Shown here: in pieces, positions 9,412-18,510 of the stretch
Numbering within the stretch: the first letter of the stretch is position 1
How the letters are laid out: the number at the start of each line of letters is the position of its first letter
Assembly (NCBI RefSeq): GCF_023546765.1
Contig: NZ_CP097484.1
Location: 4,186,001 to 4,250,000 of the forward strand
Length of the DNA: 64,000 nucleotides
Direction: 5' to 3'
From: Methylobacterium tardum
GTDB lineage: Bacteria > Pseudomonadota > Alphaproteobacteria > Rhizobiales > Beijerinckiaceae
Position numbers and translations under genes: made by a program
The notes under the pieces: generated by a model
What the model saw: only the letters and a program-made list of their open reading frames with translations
Databases searched by the model: none
Told to the model about the DNA's origin: nothing

Positions 9412-10298
9412 GCGCCGCCGGTCTCGGCAGCGTCGCCGTCATCCTGACTTGCTACAACGAGGGCGCCTGGATCGAGCAGGCGGTCTCGAGCGTGCTCGCG
9501 CAGACCGCCGCCGACGCGATCAGCGAAATCGTCGTCGCGGATGACGGATCGGACGCCGCCACCGTCGCGGTGCTGGAGCGCCTCCGCGGGCTCGATGCCC
9601 GCATCACGGTGCTGCGTCACGGGGGGTACGGGACCTCCCGCAACCGCAACGCCGCGGTCCGCCACTGCAGCGCCCCTCTGATCGCCTTCCTCGACGCCGA
9701 CGACCTCTGGATGCCGGGCAAGCTCGCCGCGCAGCTTCAAGCGCTCGCGGAGCACCCCGAAACCGGGCTCGTCTACACGGGCTTCTGCCTGTTCCAGAAC
9801 CATGCCCCGGACGCGCTCACGCCCGTGCGCGTTCTGGATCACACGGATTCGCGTGATCTCGCGCTCAGCTACTTCTTGAGCGATCCGCCGGTGATTCCCT
9901 CATCGGTCCTCCTCAGGCGCTCCGTGTTCGAACTCGCCGGCGGCTTCGATGAGAGCCTGCGCGTGTTCGAGGATACCGAGTTCTTCGGCCGCCTTGCCCG
10001 CATCACGCGGTATCGCGCCCTCGCCGATCCACACTACGTCCACAAGCGGAATCACGGCTCGAGCATCACCAATAAGCGCCAGGACCTGATGATGCATCAC
10101 GCCTTCGTGGCGTTCTACCTGCCCGGAGCGAACCGCGGCTGCTGGCCCACATCCCGCGTCGCCTCTCCGAGCGCGCGCGCAAGCTCGGGAACCTGGAAGC
10201 GCGGGACGGGCGCCCAGACAGCGCGAGCCGCTTCTACCGGCTCGCCCTCGCCTTGCGGCCCGTCTCGGCCCTGGCCTGGATCAACCTCGCCATGCTGA
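9408..10298 (+). CDS. Glycosyltransferase family 2, C-terminus frameshifted
   Basis: GT-A fold glycosyltransferase starting at GTG 9408, which overlaps the previous stop as GTGA. Motifs are VAVILTCYNEG (residues 7-17), VVADDGSD, and the DxD metal site in IAFLDADDLW. Reading frame 1 is good to about 10120, then becomes Ser/Pro/Arg-rich nonsense ending at 10298. Adding one C to the run at 10122-10124 gives LPRSEPRLLAHIPRRL and continues in another frame through ARKLGNLEARDGR and FYRLALALRPVSALAW to a TAG at 10358-10360, just before the next gene. The real gene therefore probably spans 9408-10360 with one base missing. Likely a sugar transferase for the EPS repeat unit. Confidence 0.8.
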   Translation: MSAAGLGSVAVILTCYNEGAWIEQAVSSVLAQTAADAISEIVVADDGSDAATVAVLERLRGLDARITVLRHGGYGTSRNRNAAVRHCSAPLIAFLDADDLWMPGKLAAQLQALAEHPETGLVYTGFCLFQNHAPDALTPVRVLDHTDSRDLALSYFLSDPPVIPSSVLLRRSVFELAGGFDESLRVFEDTEFFGRLARITRYRALADPHYVHKRNHGSSITNKRQDLMMHHAFVAFYLPGANRGCWPTSRVASPSARASSGTWKRGTGAQTARAASTGSPSPCGPSRPWPGSTSPC

Positions 10299-10364
10299 AG
10301 CTGCGCGTGACCGGCCTTGTCTATCACCTGCGCACGTCCGTGGGCTCAACCAAGGTGTAGGACG

Positions 10365-11533
10365 ATGTCGCCGTGCCGTGTTCTGTACGTCATCAACGGG
10401 TTCAACAAGGGCGGCGCCGAGATCGGCCTTCAGACCATGCTGGAGCATGGCTTTCTCAGGGGCTGCGACGTCCGCGTCATCGGTCTGCATGAGGGCGCGC
10501 CCGAGCTGCGGGCGGCGATCGGGCGGCTCGTGGGGCCGGAAAATCTCGTCCTCGCCTCGGACGGACCCAAGCTGACGCTCGCCGGCCTCTGGCGCGGCTT
10601 CCGGACCCTGCGGGCGACGCTTCGTACCTTCCGGCCGCACACGGTGGTGCTGTCGCTCCGGCAGACCAACATCGTCGGGCGCCTCGCGCTCCTCGACCAT
10701 CGCGCGATCCGCTGTATCGCCTTCGAGCACATCGCGAAGCTGGAGGCCGGACGGCTGACGACCCTCTACGCGGCCCTGCTGTGGCTGCTCTCCCCGCGCG
10801 TCGATGAGGTCTGGGCCGATTGCCGCGTCACCCTGGAGGGGCGCGGCGCTATCATCGCGGTCGTCCCCGGGAGCGGGTGGTGCCCTTGTTCGTCGCGGAT
10901 GCGCAGGCACCGCGCAAGACGGAGTACCGGCTCGGCACGCCCGCGCGGATCGTGACCGCCGGGCGGCTCATTCCGCGCAAGCGGGTGGACGTGCTGCTGC
11001 AAGCCCTGACGCGCCTCCGCCGGGACGGCCACGACTGCACCCTGACGATCTTCGGCGACGGTCCGGACCGTCCGCGGCTGATGCAGCTGGCGGAGTCGCT
11101 CGGCCTCGGCGCGAGCGTCACCTTCGCGGGCTTCCGACCCCGCTGGTACGAGACGGCGCGGGAGCACGATCTGTGTGTGCATCTGAGCGATGAGGAAGGG
11201 TTCTGCATCGTCGTGGCCGAAGCGATGATGGTCGGGCTGCCGGTCATCGCGAGTCCCGTCGGCGGCGTGCTCGAATATGCCCGCGACGGGCTCGACGCGA
11301 TCCACGCGCCGGTGCCGCCGAAGCCGGACGATGTCGCCCGGCAGATCTCGGGTCTGCTCGCGGATGCCGGGCGGCGCCGCGCGCTGGGTGAGGCGGCGGC
11401 CGAGCGGATCGCCGATACCTACGGCACAGTGGCGGCCGTCGCCGTCTACGACTCGCTCACGCGCACGCTCGCGCAGAGTGCGGCTGGGCCCGCCGCGTCC
11501 GGGCTGTTCGGGGGACATCATGGCCGAGCCTGA
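10365..11533 (+). pseudogene. Glycosyltransferase family 4, split by one frameshift
   Basis: One GT4 enzyme read in two frames. The 5' part (ATG 10365) gives MSPCRVLYVINGFNKGGAE, typical of the acceptor domain, and reads well to about IIAVVP. The 3' part, in another frame, gives RERVVPLFVADAQ, then IVTAGRLIPRKRVDVLLQAL, TIFGDGPDRPRL and the E-x7-E region SDEEGFCIVVAEAM, ending at 11533. Adding one C to the C4 run at 10865-10868 joins them as VVPRERVVPLF. This is a single homopolymer contraction, real or from sequencing. The gene follows the GT2 stop by 4 nt and overlaps the flippase by 14 nt. Marked pseudogene only because the frame as given is broken. Confidence 0.8.
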
Positions 11534-13082
11534 GCCCCGATCCGCGACGGGTCCCGCCGCACGGTCCTTCGTCCATGCCGGCGTGTCGTCACGCGGCGTC
11601 CTGCGTGGGGTCGGCTGGCTCGCCGCCGCGCGGCTGCTCGGCATGATGCTGTCCCTCGTGTCGACGGCGGTCCTCGCGCGTATCCTGTCGCCGGCGGATT
11701 TCGGTGTGATGATTCTCGTCGCGGTCATCGCCAACCTCGCCGCGCAGGTGGTCGAGGGCGGCGTTGCGGTGCCACTCGTGCAGCGGGCCCAGATCTCGAC
11801 GGCCCACGTCCATATGGCTCTCCTCCTGGCGACCGGCGTCGCCCTCATCCTCTCCGCGGGCCTCGTGGCCATCGCGCAGGTCGGGCAGGCGCTGGCGGGC
11901 CGAGAGATCATCCCCGCCATGGTGGTGGTCTTCGCCTCGCTGACGATGCCGTTCCGCGCCTGGATCTCGGTGTTGTCCGCCATCCTTCAGCGCGAGGGGC
12001 GCTTCCGCGACAACACGATCATCGCCCTTCAGAGCAACCTGTTCGGCAACGTGCTGCCCGCCCTCGCCCTGGCCTGGGCCGGCTTCCAGATCCAGGCCCT
12101 GCTGGTCGGACTCCTCGCGGCGAGCATCCTGGAAGCGGCCCTAACGGCGCGCGCCGCCCGTATCCCCAGGTTTCGTCGGCCTCCGCTCGCGGCCGCCCGG
12201 GACCGGGCGAAGGCGAGCTACGCCGGCACGGTCATGCAGGTCATCAACTGGGCGGCCCTAAGCAGTCCCAACTTTCTCGTCGGGACGCTGTTCGGCGCGC
12301 ACGCGCTCGGTCTGTTCTCGCGCGGCGCCACCCTGGTCAATCTCGCCAAGGACGTGCTCGGATCGAGTCTGTCCCGCGTGCTCCTCCCGACGTTCGCGGC
12401 GATGGCCCACGAGCCCAACCGCCAAGTCGAGGCCTTCTCGCGCGCGATGGCCGCCAGCCTGCCGGCCTTCGCGATCGCCAGCGTCGCCCTCGTCCTCCAC
12501 GCCGAGGCGGCCGTCCGGATCCTCCTGGGACCGGATTGGGGGCAATCGATCCCGGTGCTTCAGCTTCTCGCCCTGGGGCTGCTCCCGCGGATCAGCTACA
12601 AGATTTCGGATTCCCTGCTGATGGCGAAAGGCGAGTTCTGGCCCGTCGCCGGACGGCAGCTGTTCTATCTGATGAGCATCGTCGGACTGTCCCTGTGTGT
12701 CACAACGCTCGGCCTCAACGGTGTGGCCGGGGCGGTGACTGCGGCGACAACGCTTTACTACTGTCTGTCGCTGCGCGCTGTTTCGAACCGCCTGCGCCTG
12801 TCCGGACCTCAGATCTTGCGGATGCATGGGACGGCCGCAGCCTGGGCAAGCTCGGCCGCGGGCCTCGACATGCTGCTGAGCTGGGCCACGCGTTCACTCG
12901 GCTTCTGGCCGTCGCAAGTCACAGGGGGTGCGGGATTGGCTCTCGCCTGTACGATCCTGTTTTTCGCAACGCCGCGTGGGGCCCTCGGGACCGACATGGC
13001 AGCCCTGCGGACGCGGGTGTGCGACCACCTCGCGTCGAAGCTCCGCTCCGTCCGCCAGCGGCCGATGCCGTCGGCGGGCTGA
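11520..13082 (+). CDS. Polysaccharide flippase (Wzx/PST type, MOP superfamily)
   Basis: 520-residue polytopic membrane protein expected to flip undecaprenyl-linked repeat units to the periplasm. The start ATG at 11520 has GGGGGA five nt upstream; the in-frame extension to 11277 is antisense-like filler and is rejected. The family hallmark LGVGWLAAARLLGMMLSLVSTA-like first helix, then ILSPADFGVMIL (the region after TM1) and about 12 hydrophobic segments are visible. HALGLFSRGATLVNL in mid-protein is typical of WzxC-like members. Last gene of the plus-strand glycosyltransferase run that begins at 8206, overlapping the preceding GT4. Function by family; the substrate is inferred from context. 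Confidence 0.85.
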   Translation: MAEPEPRSATGPAARSFVHAGVSSRGVLRGVGWLAAARLLGMMLSLVSTAVLARILSPADFGVMILVAVIANLAAQVVEGGVAVPLVQRAQISTAHVHMALLLATGVALILSAGLVAIAQVGQALAGREIIPAMVVVFASLTMPFRAWISVLSAILQREGRFRDNTIIALQSNLFGNVLPALALAWAGFQIQALLVGLLAASILEAALTARAARIPRFRRPPLAAARDRAKASYAGTVMQVINWAALSSPNFLVGTLFGAHALGLFSRGATLVNLAKDVLGSSLSRVLLPTFAAMAHEPNRQVEAFSRAMAASLPAFAIASVALVLHAEAAVRILLGPDWGQSIPVLQLLALGLLPRISYKISDSLLMAKGEFWPVAGRQLFYLMSIVGLSLCVTTLGLNGVAGAVTAATTLYYCLSLRAVSNRLRLSGPQILRMHGTAAAWASSAAGLDMLLSWATRSLGFWPSQVTGGAGLALACTILFFATPRGALGTDMAALRTRVCDHLASKLRSVRQRPMPSAG

Positions 13083-13188
13083 GGAGGACTACGCGTCTGA
13101 AACCGGCACGTTGGGGGACGTCAAATCAATCCAGCGGTTTCCAGAATTGAAACAAACGCCGCGGCGACAGAGCCCGTCAGCGCATTGA

Positions 13189-13218
13189 TTGACATCTTGC
13201 AGACGGAATCTCACATAT
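13189..13218 (+). promoter_or_regulatory. Possible sigma70-type promoter before the response regulator
   Basis: A consensus -35 TTGACA at 13189-13194 is followed at 18 bp by ACATAT (13213-13218), a weak -10. If this is the promoter, the first in-frame ATG at 13217 lies inside the -10 and the true start of the regulator must be further downstream. Confidence 0.3.
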
Positions 13219-14110
13219 GATGCTATTAACCGACGAATACACGTGCTATTTAGACTCCCATAGCGAGATGTGCCTCGCCTGCGTCGGGAGACGTTGGTTG
13301 CTGCGAAGCGTGTTGCCTGGAGCACACCGCGTGCTGATCGCCGATCCCGACGAGGAGAGTCGCTCGGCCCTGGCGCGGCAACTCGCGCTGGAGGGGTTCA
13401 GCGTCCGAGACACGAGCGGGGCGGCCGGCATGCACCAATGCCTCGCCCATGACGGGATCGACCTCATCCTCCTCGACCTCGTACTGCCCGACATCGACGG
13501 ATTGCAGCTCGCACGCGAGGTCAGAAGCCTGTCCTGGAAGGTCGGGCTGATCATGATGGCGAGCCGCACGGACGTCATCGACCGCATCGTCGGACTGGAG
13601 ATCGGTGCGGACGACTACATCCTGAAGCCGTTCCATATCCGTGAGCTCATCGCCCGGATGAAGAGCATCCTGCGGCGCGTTCAGCCCACGATGCCCGCCA
13701 GCAGCACGGGCGAGCAGGTCTTCTCCTTCGACGGGTGGCAGTTCAATCCGAGTCGGCGCAAGCTCACCTCGCCCCTCGGCCATGACATCGTCCTGACCTC
13801 CGGCGAGTACGAGCTGCTGAAAGTCTTCGTCGAGCATCCGGGTCAGGTCCTGACCCGCAATCAGCTCATGGATCTCACGCGCGGGCGCGAGTGGAACGGT
13901 CTCGACCGGGTCGTGGATGCGCAGATCGTCCGGCTGCGCAAGAAAATCGAGATCGACCCGAAGAACCCGCAGCTGATCAAATCGGTCCGAGGCGCGGGCT
14001 ATGTCTTCGCCTCCCGTCTCTCCTACGCGAGCGCGCGCACCTGTGGCGTGCCGGCCATGGACAGGGACCAGATCCTCTACCGGCAAACCGAAAAGTCACA
14101 GCCATACTGA
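13217..14110 (+). CDS. OmpR-family response regulator, orphan
   Basis: Two-domain response regulator. The receiver has acidic DPDEE, phospho-acceptor Asp in LILLDLVLPDIDG, and the conserved Lys in DYILKPFH. The C-terminal winged helix (Trans_reg_C) includes LTSGEYELLKVFVEHPGQVLTR and ends in KSVRGAGYVF. No sensor kinase gene is adjacent. The start is uncertain: ATG 13217 has no good Shine-Dalgarno and adds about 31 residues before the receiver, while GTG 13310 (VLPGAHRVLIADPDEE) gives a normal-length protein. About 27 residues also extend past the usual end. It lies between the flippase and the initiating phosphotransferase, so control of EPS genes is a reasonable guess. Confidence 0.85.
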   Translation: MMLLTDEYTCYLDSHSEMCLACVGRRWLLRSVLPGAHRVLIADPDEESRSALARQLALEGFSVRDTSGAAGMHQCLAHDGIDLILLDLVLPDIDGLQLAREVRSLSWKVGLIMMASRTDVIDRIVGLEIGADDYILKPFHIRELIARMKSILRRVQPTMPASSTGEQVFSFDGWQFNPSRRKLTSPLGHDIVLTSGEYELLKVFVEHPGQVLTRNQLMDLTRGREWNGLDRVVDAQIVRLRKKIEIDPKNPQLIKSVRGAGYVFASRLSYASARTCGVPAMDRDQILYRQTEKSQPY

Positions 14111-14377
14111 GTCGGGGAATCCTGGCGGCGCGTTCCGCCAGGTCAGAACCGGTTTCCTTTTCCGCGCTGCCGGTCTGGCGAGGGCCGTAGCACCGAACCT
14201 TGGCGCGATTGTTCGGTCCATTGAAACGGTCAGCGCAAAGCGCGATCAATCCAGCCATCGGGCCGACCTCGGATGATCTGAGATTGGCTTGCGGCTCCGT
14301 CCTGTCGTTCGGCCGCGCCCGTCCGCTCCGATCGACAGTCTTCCCGACGACTGGGGCTCAGGGGGCAGCCGAGGACG

Positions 14378-15109
14378 ATGCGTCTGGTCGTTTACCTCCT
14401 GATCGTGCTCCTCGGCGGCGGGATCGTGGGCGCCGTCCTCCTCGCCTATCCCGCCCAGGTCGAGATCGCGCCCGAACCTGCTTCGCCCGAGAAGCCGGAA
14501 CCCAACCCGTCGACCTGTGAGGCGGCCCGCGGACCATCCGTCCGGCCATCCGACGTCAGCGAGTTCGATATCGGGGGCCTCAAGCTCGGCATGACCTTGG
14601 AGGACGCGCAGCACATCATGGAGTGCGCCCACGCCACGGAGCGCAACGTCTCCTTGAAGGAATGCGCCGCCGACGTGATCGCCTACGAGCAACAATGGCG
14701 GGAAGCGCGCAAACGGGGGGTGGTCAACACACGGGCGGTGGAGCGGAATTGCATCGGCTCGCTCAACTGGCGCGAGCAGGAACGCCGCGTCAATGTCAAC
14801 TTCGTCGAAGATCTTCCCGATCATCCGGGGCGGATGCTCATCTACCAAGTGTCTACCGAGCAGGATGGGGCGGTCAACGACGCCTCCCTCCAGATTTTCC
14901 GGAAGGCCCTGATCGGCAAGTACGGCCCGCCGACATCGGACAGCAAGACCGATCTAGTCTGGGGAAAATATCCGGATCCGCAGCTACGATTCTTTCCTTA
15001 TGCGCAGTACTACCTGGATCTGGTACATAGAGGCGCCAAGGTGGAGCGCGACCGCATCATGCTCAAATTCGTGAGCGATTCAGCGCCGACGGTTGAGCCG
15101 CGGCTCTGA
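14378..15109 (+). CDS. Membrane-anchored protein of unknown function
   Basis: 243 residues. A single N-terminal hydrophobic segment (LVVYLLIVLLGGGIVGAVLL, residues 3-22) is followed by a Pro/Glu-rich linker and a soluble domain, so the body is probably periplasmic. The soluble part has two Cys pairs that could be disulfides (STCEAARG, IMECAHAT, LKECAAD, RNCIGSL) and a phrase IGGLKLGMTLEDAQHIM, reminiscent of small periplasmic domains repeated in proteobacterial unknowns. I do not recognise the family. It stands alone between the response regulator and the sugar-phosphate transferase, with about 270 nt upstream. Confidence 0.65.
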   Translation: MRLVVYLLIVLLGGGIVGAVLLAYPAQVEIAPEPASPEKPEPNPSTCEAARGPSVRPSDVSEFDIGGLKLGMTLEDAQHIMECAHATERNVSLKECAADVIAYEQQWREARKRGVVNTRAVERNCIGSLNWREQERRVNVNFVEDLPDHPGRMLIYQVSTEQDGAVNDASLQIFRKALIGKYGPPTSDSKTDLVWGKYPDPQLRFFPYAQYYLDLVHRGAKVERDRIMLKFVSDSAPTVEPRL

Positions 15110-15496
15110 CCTTCGAAGCCCGAAGCCAGGCTTCAGAATGGATCAATGCCAACGCCGCCGGGGGCTCGCAATAGCTTGAGATTTGTCAATCTATCGATCT
15201 AAATTCCTCCTAAACTTCTGTCGAGAGTTGATGAGTCAGGTCTAAAACACCTTATGTCACTGCTCGATCAAGATTCTTGCCGCTGAGGGGATCGCGTCGG
15301 TCATCGGACCGGCCGTGCCTCGGCGCCTTCGGCCTGTCGCGCGCAGACCCGCCTTCCTGCCTTCGGCGAGCGGAATTCGCCGATGGTGCGGGCGCGGCCA
15401 TGGCGCCTTCTCCGCGCGACCGCAGCGCAATCTCTCCCGGGGGCGTCGTGCGACGTCCCTATCAAGGATCGATCTCGATCGCCGTTGGAGACGCTT
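15110..15496. other. Intergenic leader before the initiating transferase, no gene
   Basis: About 390 nt. The first part (15160-15250) is distinctly A/T-rich, with TTTGTCAATCTATCGATC and several TAAA tracts, and probably carries the promoter. The rest is G/C-rich and could be a long 5' leader. An in-frame extension of the downstream ORF to 15383 lacks a ribosome site and is not taken as coding. Confidence 0.5.
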
Positions 15497-17029
15497 ATGG
15501 CGAGCCTGCAGGCCGAAACGACATTCCCGAGGACCGGACTCGCGGGCGCGGCTCTTCCAGGAGCGGGGCTTGGCAGCCGTACGGCCGAGGGCCTCACGAC
15601 GGCCGCCGCCAAAGCGCGGATCCCGCGCCTCCGCCTTCTGTCGAAGGACCTCCTCGTCATCCTGGCAGCCATCGACCTCATGCTGGTCAGCGGCAGCGCC
15701 TTTCTGGGCGCGATCGGCTATCAGTTCGCGCTGGCGGGTCAGTTGCGCGACATCGAGATCTATATCGCCGTCTCGCTTGGCCTCGCGGCCGCGACCGTCG
15801 TGGCAATGGTCTTCGACGGGGGCTACAGCGTCGAGCAGCAGGGCGACGAGGGCAAGCTCACCCGCAAGGCCTTCTTCAGCTTCAACAGCGCCTTCTCTGT
15901 CCTCGTCTGCCTCCTCTTCCTGACGCACGTCACCGATTTCTACTCGCGTGGCAGCTTGTTCACGCAATATGCGGCCGGCTGCGGCGGGTTGCTCCTCGGA
16001 CGAGCCGCGGCCGCACGGCTGATCGAGGCCGCCGTCCGGACCGGCTACCTTGAGGCCCAGCGCATCGGCCTGATCGGCACCGCTCAGGCGATCGCCGCCT
16101 TCAGGATCAAGCAGCCCGACCGGATGGCCGTCCGGTTCACGGCCTTCGAGTTGCCCGACTGGGCGGTCTGCCCATCCGGCGTCGCAGACGAGGATGAACT
16201 GCGCGGCATCGTCGTGGACAGGATCGCCGCCCTGCGCGGAGCCGCCGTCGAAGAAGTGGTCATCCTCCTGCCGGAACAGGCACGCGACCTGATCCACCAC
16301 ATCGTGCGCGGCTGTACCCATCTGCCGGTGGGGCTCAATCTCCTCCTTGATCAGGAACTCTACGATCCGCAGACGATCGAAGTCCGGCGGTTCGGCTGGA
16401 ACAGCGCGGTCAAGCTCTGTCGGCCGCCGCTCTCCGCCTTGGATCAGGTGGCGAAGCGCATGTTCGACATCGTCACTGCTCTCGCCGGCCTCGTGACCCT
16501 CGCGCCGCTGATGATCCTCGTCGCCGTGGCCATCAAGATGGACACCAAGGGTCCGGTGTTCTTCCGGCAGAAGCGCCATGGGTACAATCAGCGGCCGTTC
16601 CGGATCACCAAATTCCGCACCATGAACACCCTGGACGATGGGCCGGTCATCCGTCAGGCCACGGTCAACGACAGTCGCATCACCAAGGTCGGCGCGATCC
16701 TGCGTCGGACGAACCTCGACGAGTTGCCGCAATTGTTCGATGTGCTGCGCGGAGACATGTCCCTGGTGGGGCCTCGTCCACACGCCCTGGCGCACGACTG
16801 GGAGTACGAGAGCAAGATCCCGGCCTATGCGCGCCGCCACAACATCAAGCCGGGCCTCACAGGATGGGCCCAGATCCACGGGCTTCGCGGTGAGACGGAC
16901 ACCGACGACAAGATGCGGGCGCGCGTCGAGCACGATCTATACTACATCGACCATTGGTCGTTACTTCTGGATGTCCGCATCATCCTGACGACCGTCTTCT
17001 CGTCGCGCGCCTACCGGAATGCGCGCTAG
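15497..17029 (+). CDS. Undecaprenyl-phosphate sugar phosphotransferase (WcaJ type)
   Basis: 510-residue polyisoprenyl-phosphate hexose-1-phosphate transferase that starts EPS repeat-unit synthesis at the inner membrane. The N-terminal half has about four hydrophobic segments and a CoA-binding-like (Rossmann) region; the C-terminal catalytic domain begins KRMFDIVTALAGLVTLAPLM and contains GPVFFRQKRHGYN, KFRTM, LRRTNLDELPQLFDVLRGDM, SLVGPRPHA and KPGLTGWAQI, all diagnostic of the bacterial sugar transferase family. ATG 15497 is preceded by GGAG at 15487-15490, favouring this start over the in-frame ATG at 15383. Glucose-1-phosphate is the usual substrate of this subgroup; galactose is possible. 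Confidence 0.9.
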   Translation: MASLQAETTFPRTGLAGAALPGAGLGSRTAEGLTTAAAKARIPRLRLLSKDLLVILAAIDLMLVSGSAFLGAIGYQFALAGQLRDIEIYIAVSLGLAAATVVAMVFDGGYSVEQQGDEGKLTRKAFFSFNSAFSVLVCLLFLTHVTDFYSRGSLFTQYAAGCGGLLLGRAAAARLIEAAVRTGYLEAQRIGLIGTAQAIAAFRIKQPDRMAVRFTAFELPDWAVCPSGVADEDELRGIVVDRIAALRGAAVEEVVILLPEQARDLIHHIVRGCTHLPVGLNLLLDQELYDPQTIEVRRFGWNSAVKLCRPPLSALDQVAKRMFDIVTALAGLVTLAPLMILVAVAIKMDTKGPVFFRQKRHGYNQRPFRITKFRTMNTLDDGPVIRQATVNDSRITKVGAILRRTNLDELPQLFDVLRGDMSLVGPRPHALAHDWEYESKIPAYARRHNIKPGLTGWAQIHGLRGETDTDDKMRARVEHDLYYIDHWSLLLDVRIILTTVFSSRAYRNAR

Positions 17030-17115
17030 GGCCGCGGCCGTTCGGATTGCGACGCGCTGCGCGAGCGAGGCGCGTGCTGGCGAGCCGCGACGGCGAGCGT
17101 CTGTCCCATGCCTGC

Positions 17116-17226
17116 CCTCACCCTGAGGTGCCGGAGCGCAGCGGAGGCCTCGAAGGCGGGCTCCAGGGATCGCGCGATTGGCTGGAGGGCGCCCTCACGG
17201 CGTCTTTGCCGTATCTCAGGATGAGG
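17116..17226. repeat. REP-like palindromic element
   Basis: About 111 bp bounded by imperfect inverted ends, CCTCACCCTGAGG on the left and TCTCAGGATGAGG on the right, with internal GC-rich palindromic segments (GGAGCGCAGCGGAGGCCTC). Sequences beginning CCTGAGGTGC-GGAGC are dispersed intergenic repeats in many Rhizobiales. It sits in a gene-poor stretch (17030-17626). Confidence 0.55.
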
Positions 17227-17259
17227 ACGCGGAGGGGATGATCCGGTCCCACCGAGATC

Positions 17260-17544
17260 CTACAACGCGCGCGCCTCGCGACTGCCTGCCCAAGCAGGTC
17301 CGGTTCTCAGGCTGACGGTCGATCTCTGGATCCTGAAGCGCGCGACCCCGCCGGTGCGCGTCTCGACCACTTGCGCATCGGCCGGATATTCCGCCTCCAC
17401 CAGCCACCCGCGCCGGCACGCGCAACCGCCGCTCGAGCCCGCCCGACGGTCTGCGCGAACCCAGGACGGACGCTGTGCATCCGCCTGCGTCATTGTCACC
17501 GCATCGTGTAAATCTTCCGGCGCAGGCTTGACTGTATCTTCCAT
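17260..17544 (-). CDS. Doubtful small hypothetical protein
   Basis: An ORF of 94 residues beginning MEDTVKPAPEDLHDA. The mid-part GCACRRGWLVEAEYPADAQV has a protein-like composition, and the stretch otherwise would be about 400 nt empty. There is no recognised domain and no clear ribosome site. It could equally be non-coding; listed so the stretch is accounted for. Confidence 0.25.
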   Translation of the reverse strand: MEDTVKPAPEDLHDAVTMTQADAQRPSWVRADRRAGSSGGCACRRGWLVEAEYPADAQVVETRTGGVARFRIQRSTVSLRTGPAWAGSREARAL

Positions 17545-17626
17545 CCGTCCGGTGACTGATAGACCGTCCAGAGTGGCGGCTCGGCCGACGGTGTCATGCA
17601 CCGTCCGGTCACCCTGATGAGGTCGG

Positions 17627-17854
17627 ATGATGAGAGAAGCGACGTTTCGCGAGATGGCAGACTGGATCAGCGCCCTCGAAGCGAATGACGAGCGCCGCCT
17701 CCAGCCGATCGTGCACATGGCCAGCGGCAAGACCTTCGCGTGCGCCCGTCTCGGGCTCAGCGGACACCGCGTCACGCTCCACCTTGCAGATGGAAAGCGG
17801 ATCCGCGCCGACGTGGAATCCGTCGAAGCCATCGAGGTCCCACACGTCGATTAG
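17627..17854 (+). CDS. Small hypothetical protein
   Basis: 75 residues, starting MMREATFREMADWISALEAN. The composition is normal, with alternating strand-like segments (ACARLGLSGHRVTLHLADGKRI) that suggest a small beta-rich fold. A GATGAGG lies 8-14 nt before the start. Overlapping minus-strand ORFs look less protein-like. No family is recognised and neighbours give no hint. Confidence 0.45.
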   Translation: MMREATFREMADWISALEANDERRLQPIVHMASGKTFACARLGLSGHRVTLHLADGKRIRADVESVEAIEVPHVD

Positions 17855-17988
17855 GGGGACGCGGCGCGCTGAGCCCGGGGCCGGATGCCCTGCTGCGTCA
17901 GGACGGCGTTCCGCGTCCTTCTCGGTTCATTGAGCGGAAGGCGGCGCCCGCTTCCCTGAGCGTCGAGCCAAACCTCACCTTGGTGGAT

Positions 17989-18435
17989 TCAGATCGGCGC
18001 GCCCGACGCGCCGCTCCTCAATGTCGGCTTAAAAACGAAGTATCCGTCAAGAATGAATTTGGTTGTATACCCAAAGATCAGCACCAGAGTACCGGTAACG
18101 TAATAAAGCGCGCACTCGCCGTATTTATAATATACAAGGCCCTGCGACGTCAGGTACAGGCCCGTCATGAGCACGCTGGTCCCTAGATAAAGGGCCATGA
18201 CCCAGATCTCCTGCGCCGCACCGGACGAGGTGTGATAGAAGATGTAGTTCCGGTCGAGCAAATACTTCGCGCCGAATCCCGCCCCCGTTCCGGCGATCAG
18301 CGCCACATAGATGGCCCCGGCTCCCGGCACCGTCCGGAGCATGCAGAATTGCATCAGCCAGTTGATCGCGATCGAGAGCAGCGCGAACCCCGCGTAGCGC
18401 AGCATCAGGGATATGCGATCGAGGGGCATCTGCAT
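17989..18435 (-). CDS. GtrA-family membrane protein
   Basis: 148-residue protein with four hydrophobic segments, typical of GtrA-like proteins that help transfer polyprenyl-phosphate-linked sugars across the membrane. Visible hallmarks are LRYAGFALLSIAINWLMQF near the N-terminus, GFGAKYLLDRNYIF after TM2 (the family K-x-L-D-R-x-x-x-F motif), and TKFILDGYFVF near the end. Start is ambiguous among 18453, 18435 and 18429; a GGAGAGGA lies just upstream of the latter two. It follows the acyltransferase at the end of the arabinose-type block, consistent with flipping a polyprenyl-phosphoryl sugar. That link is inference. Confidence 0.82.
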   Translation of the reverse strand: MQMPLDRISLMLRYAGFALLSIAINWLMQFCMLRTVPGAGAIYVALIAGTGAGFGAKYLLDRNYIFYHTSSGAAQEIWVMALYLGTSVLMTGLYLTSQGLVYYKYGECALYYVTGTLVLIFGYTTKFILDGYFVFKPTLRSGASGAPI

Positions 18436-18510
18436 TTCCTCTCCGGCTCTCACGGTGCGGGGTGCGTCCGAGCTCCACGGGCGTTGGCGGCGCCCGGCCC
18501 AAAGGCTCGA

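Noticed and set aside
17260-17832. 190-codon minus-strand ORF
   Set aside because: Its N-terminal half is antisense to a better small plus-strand gene; only the C-terminal 94 codons are kept as a doubtful entry.
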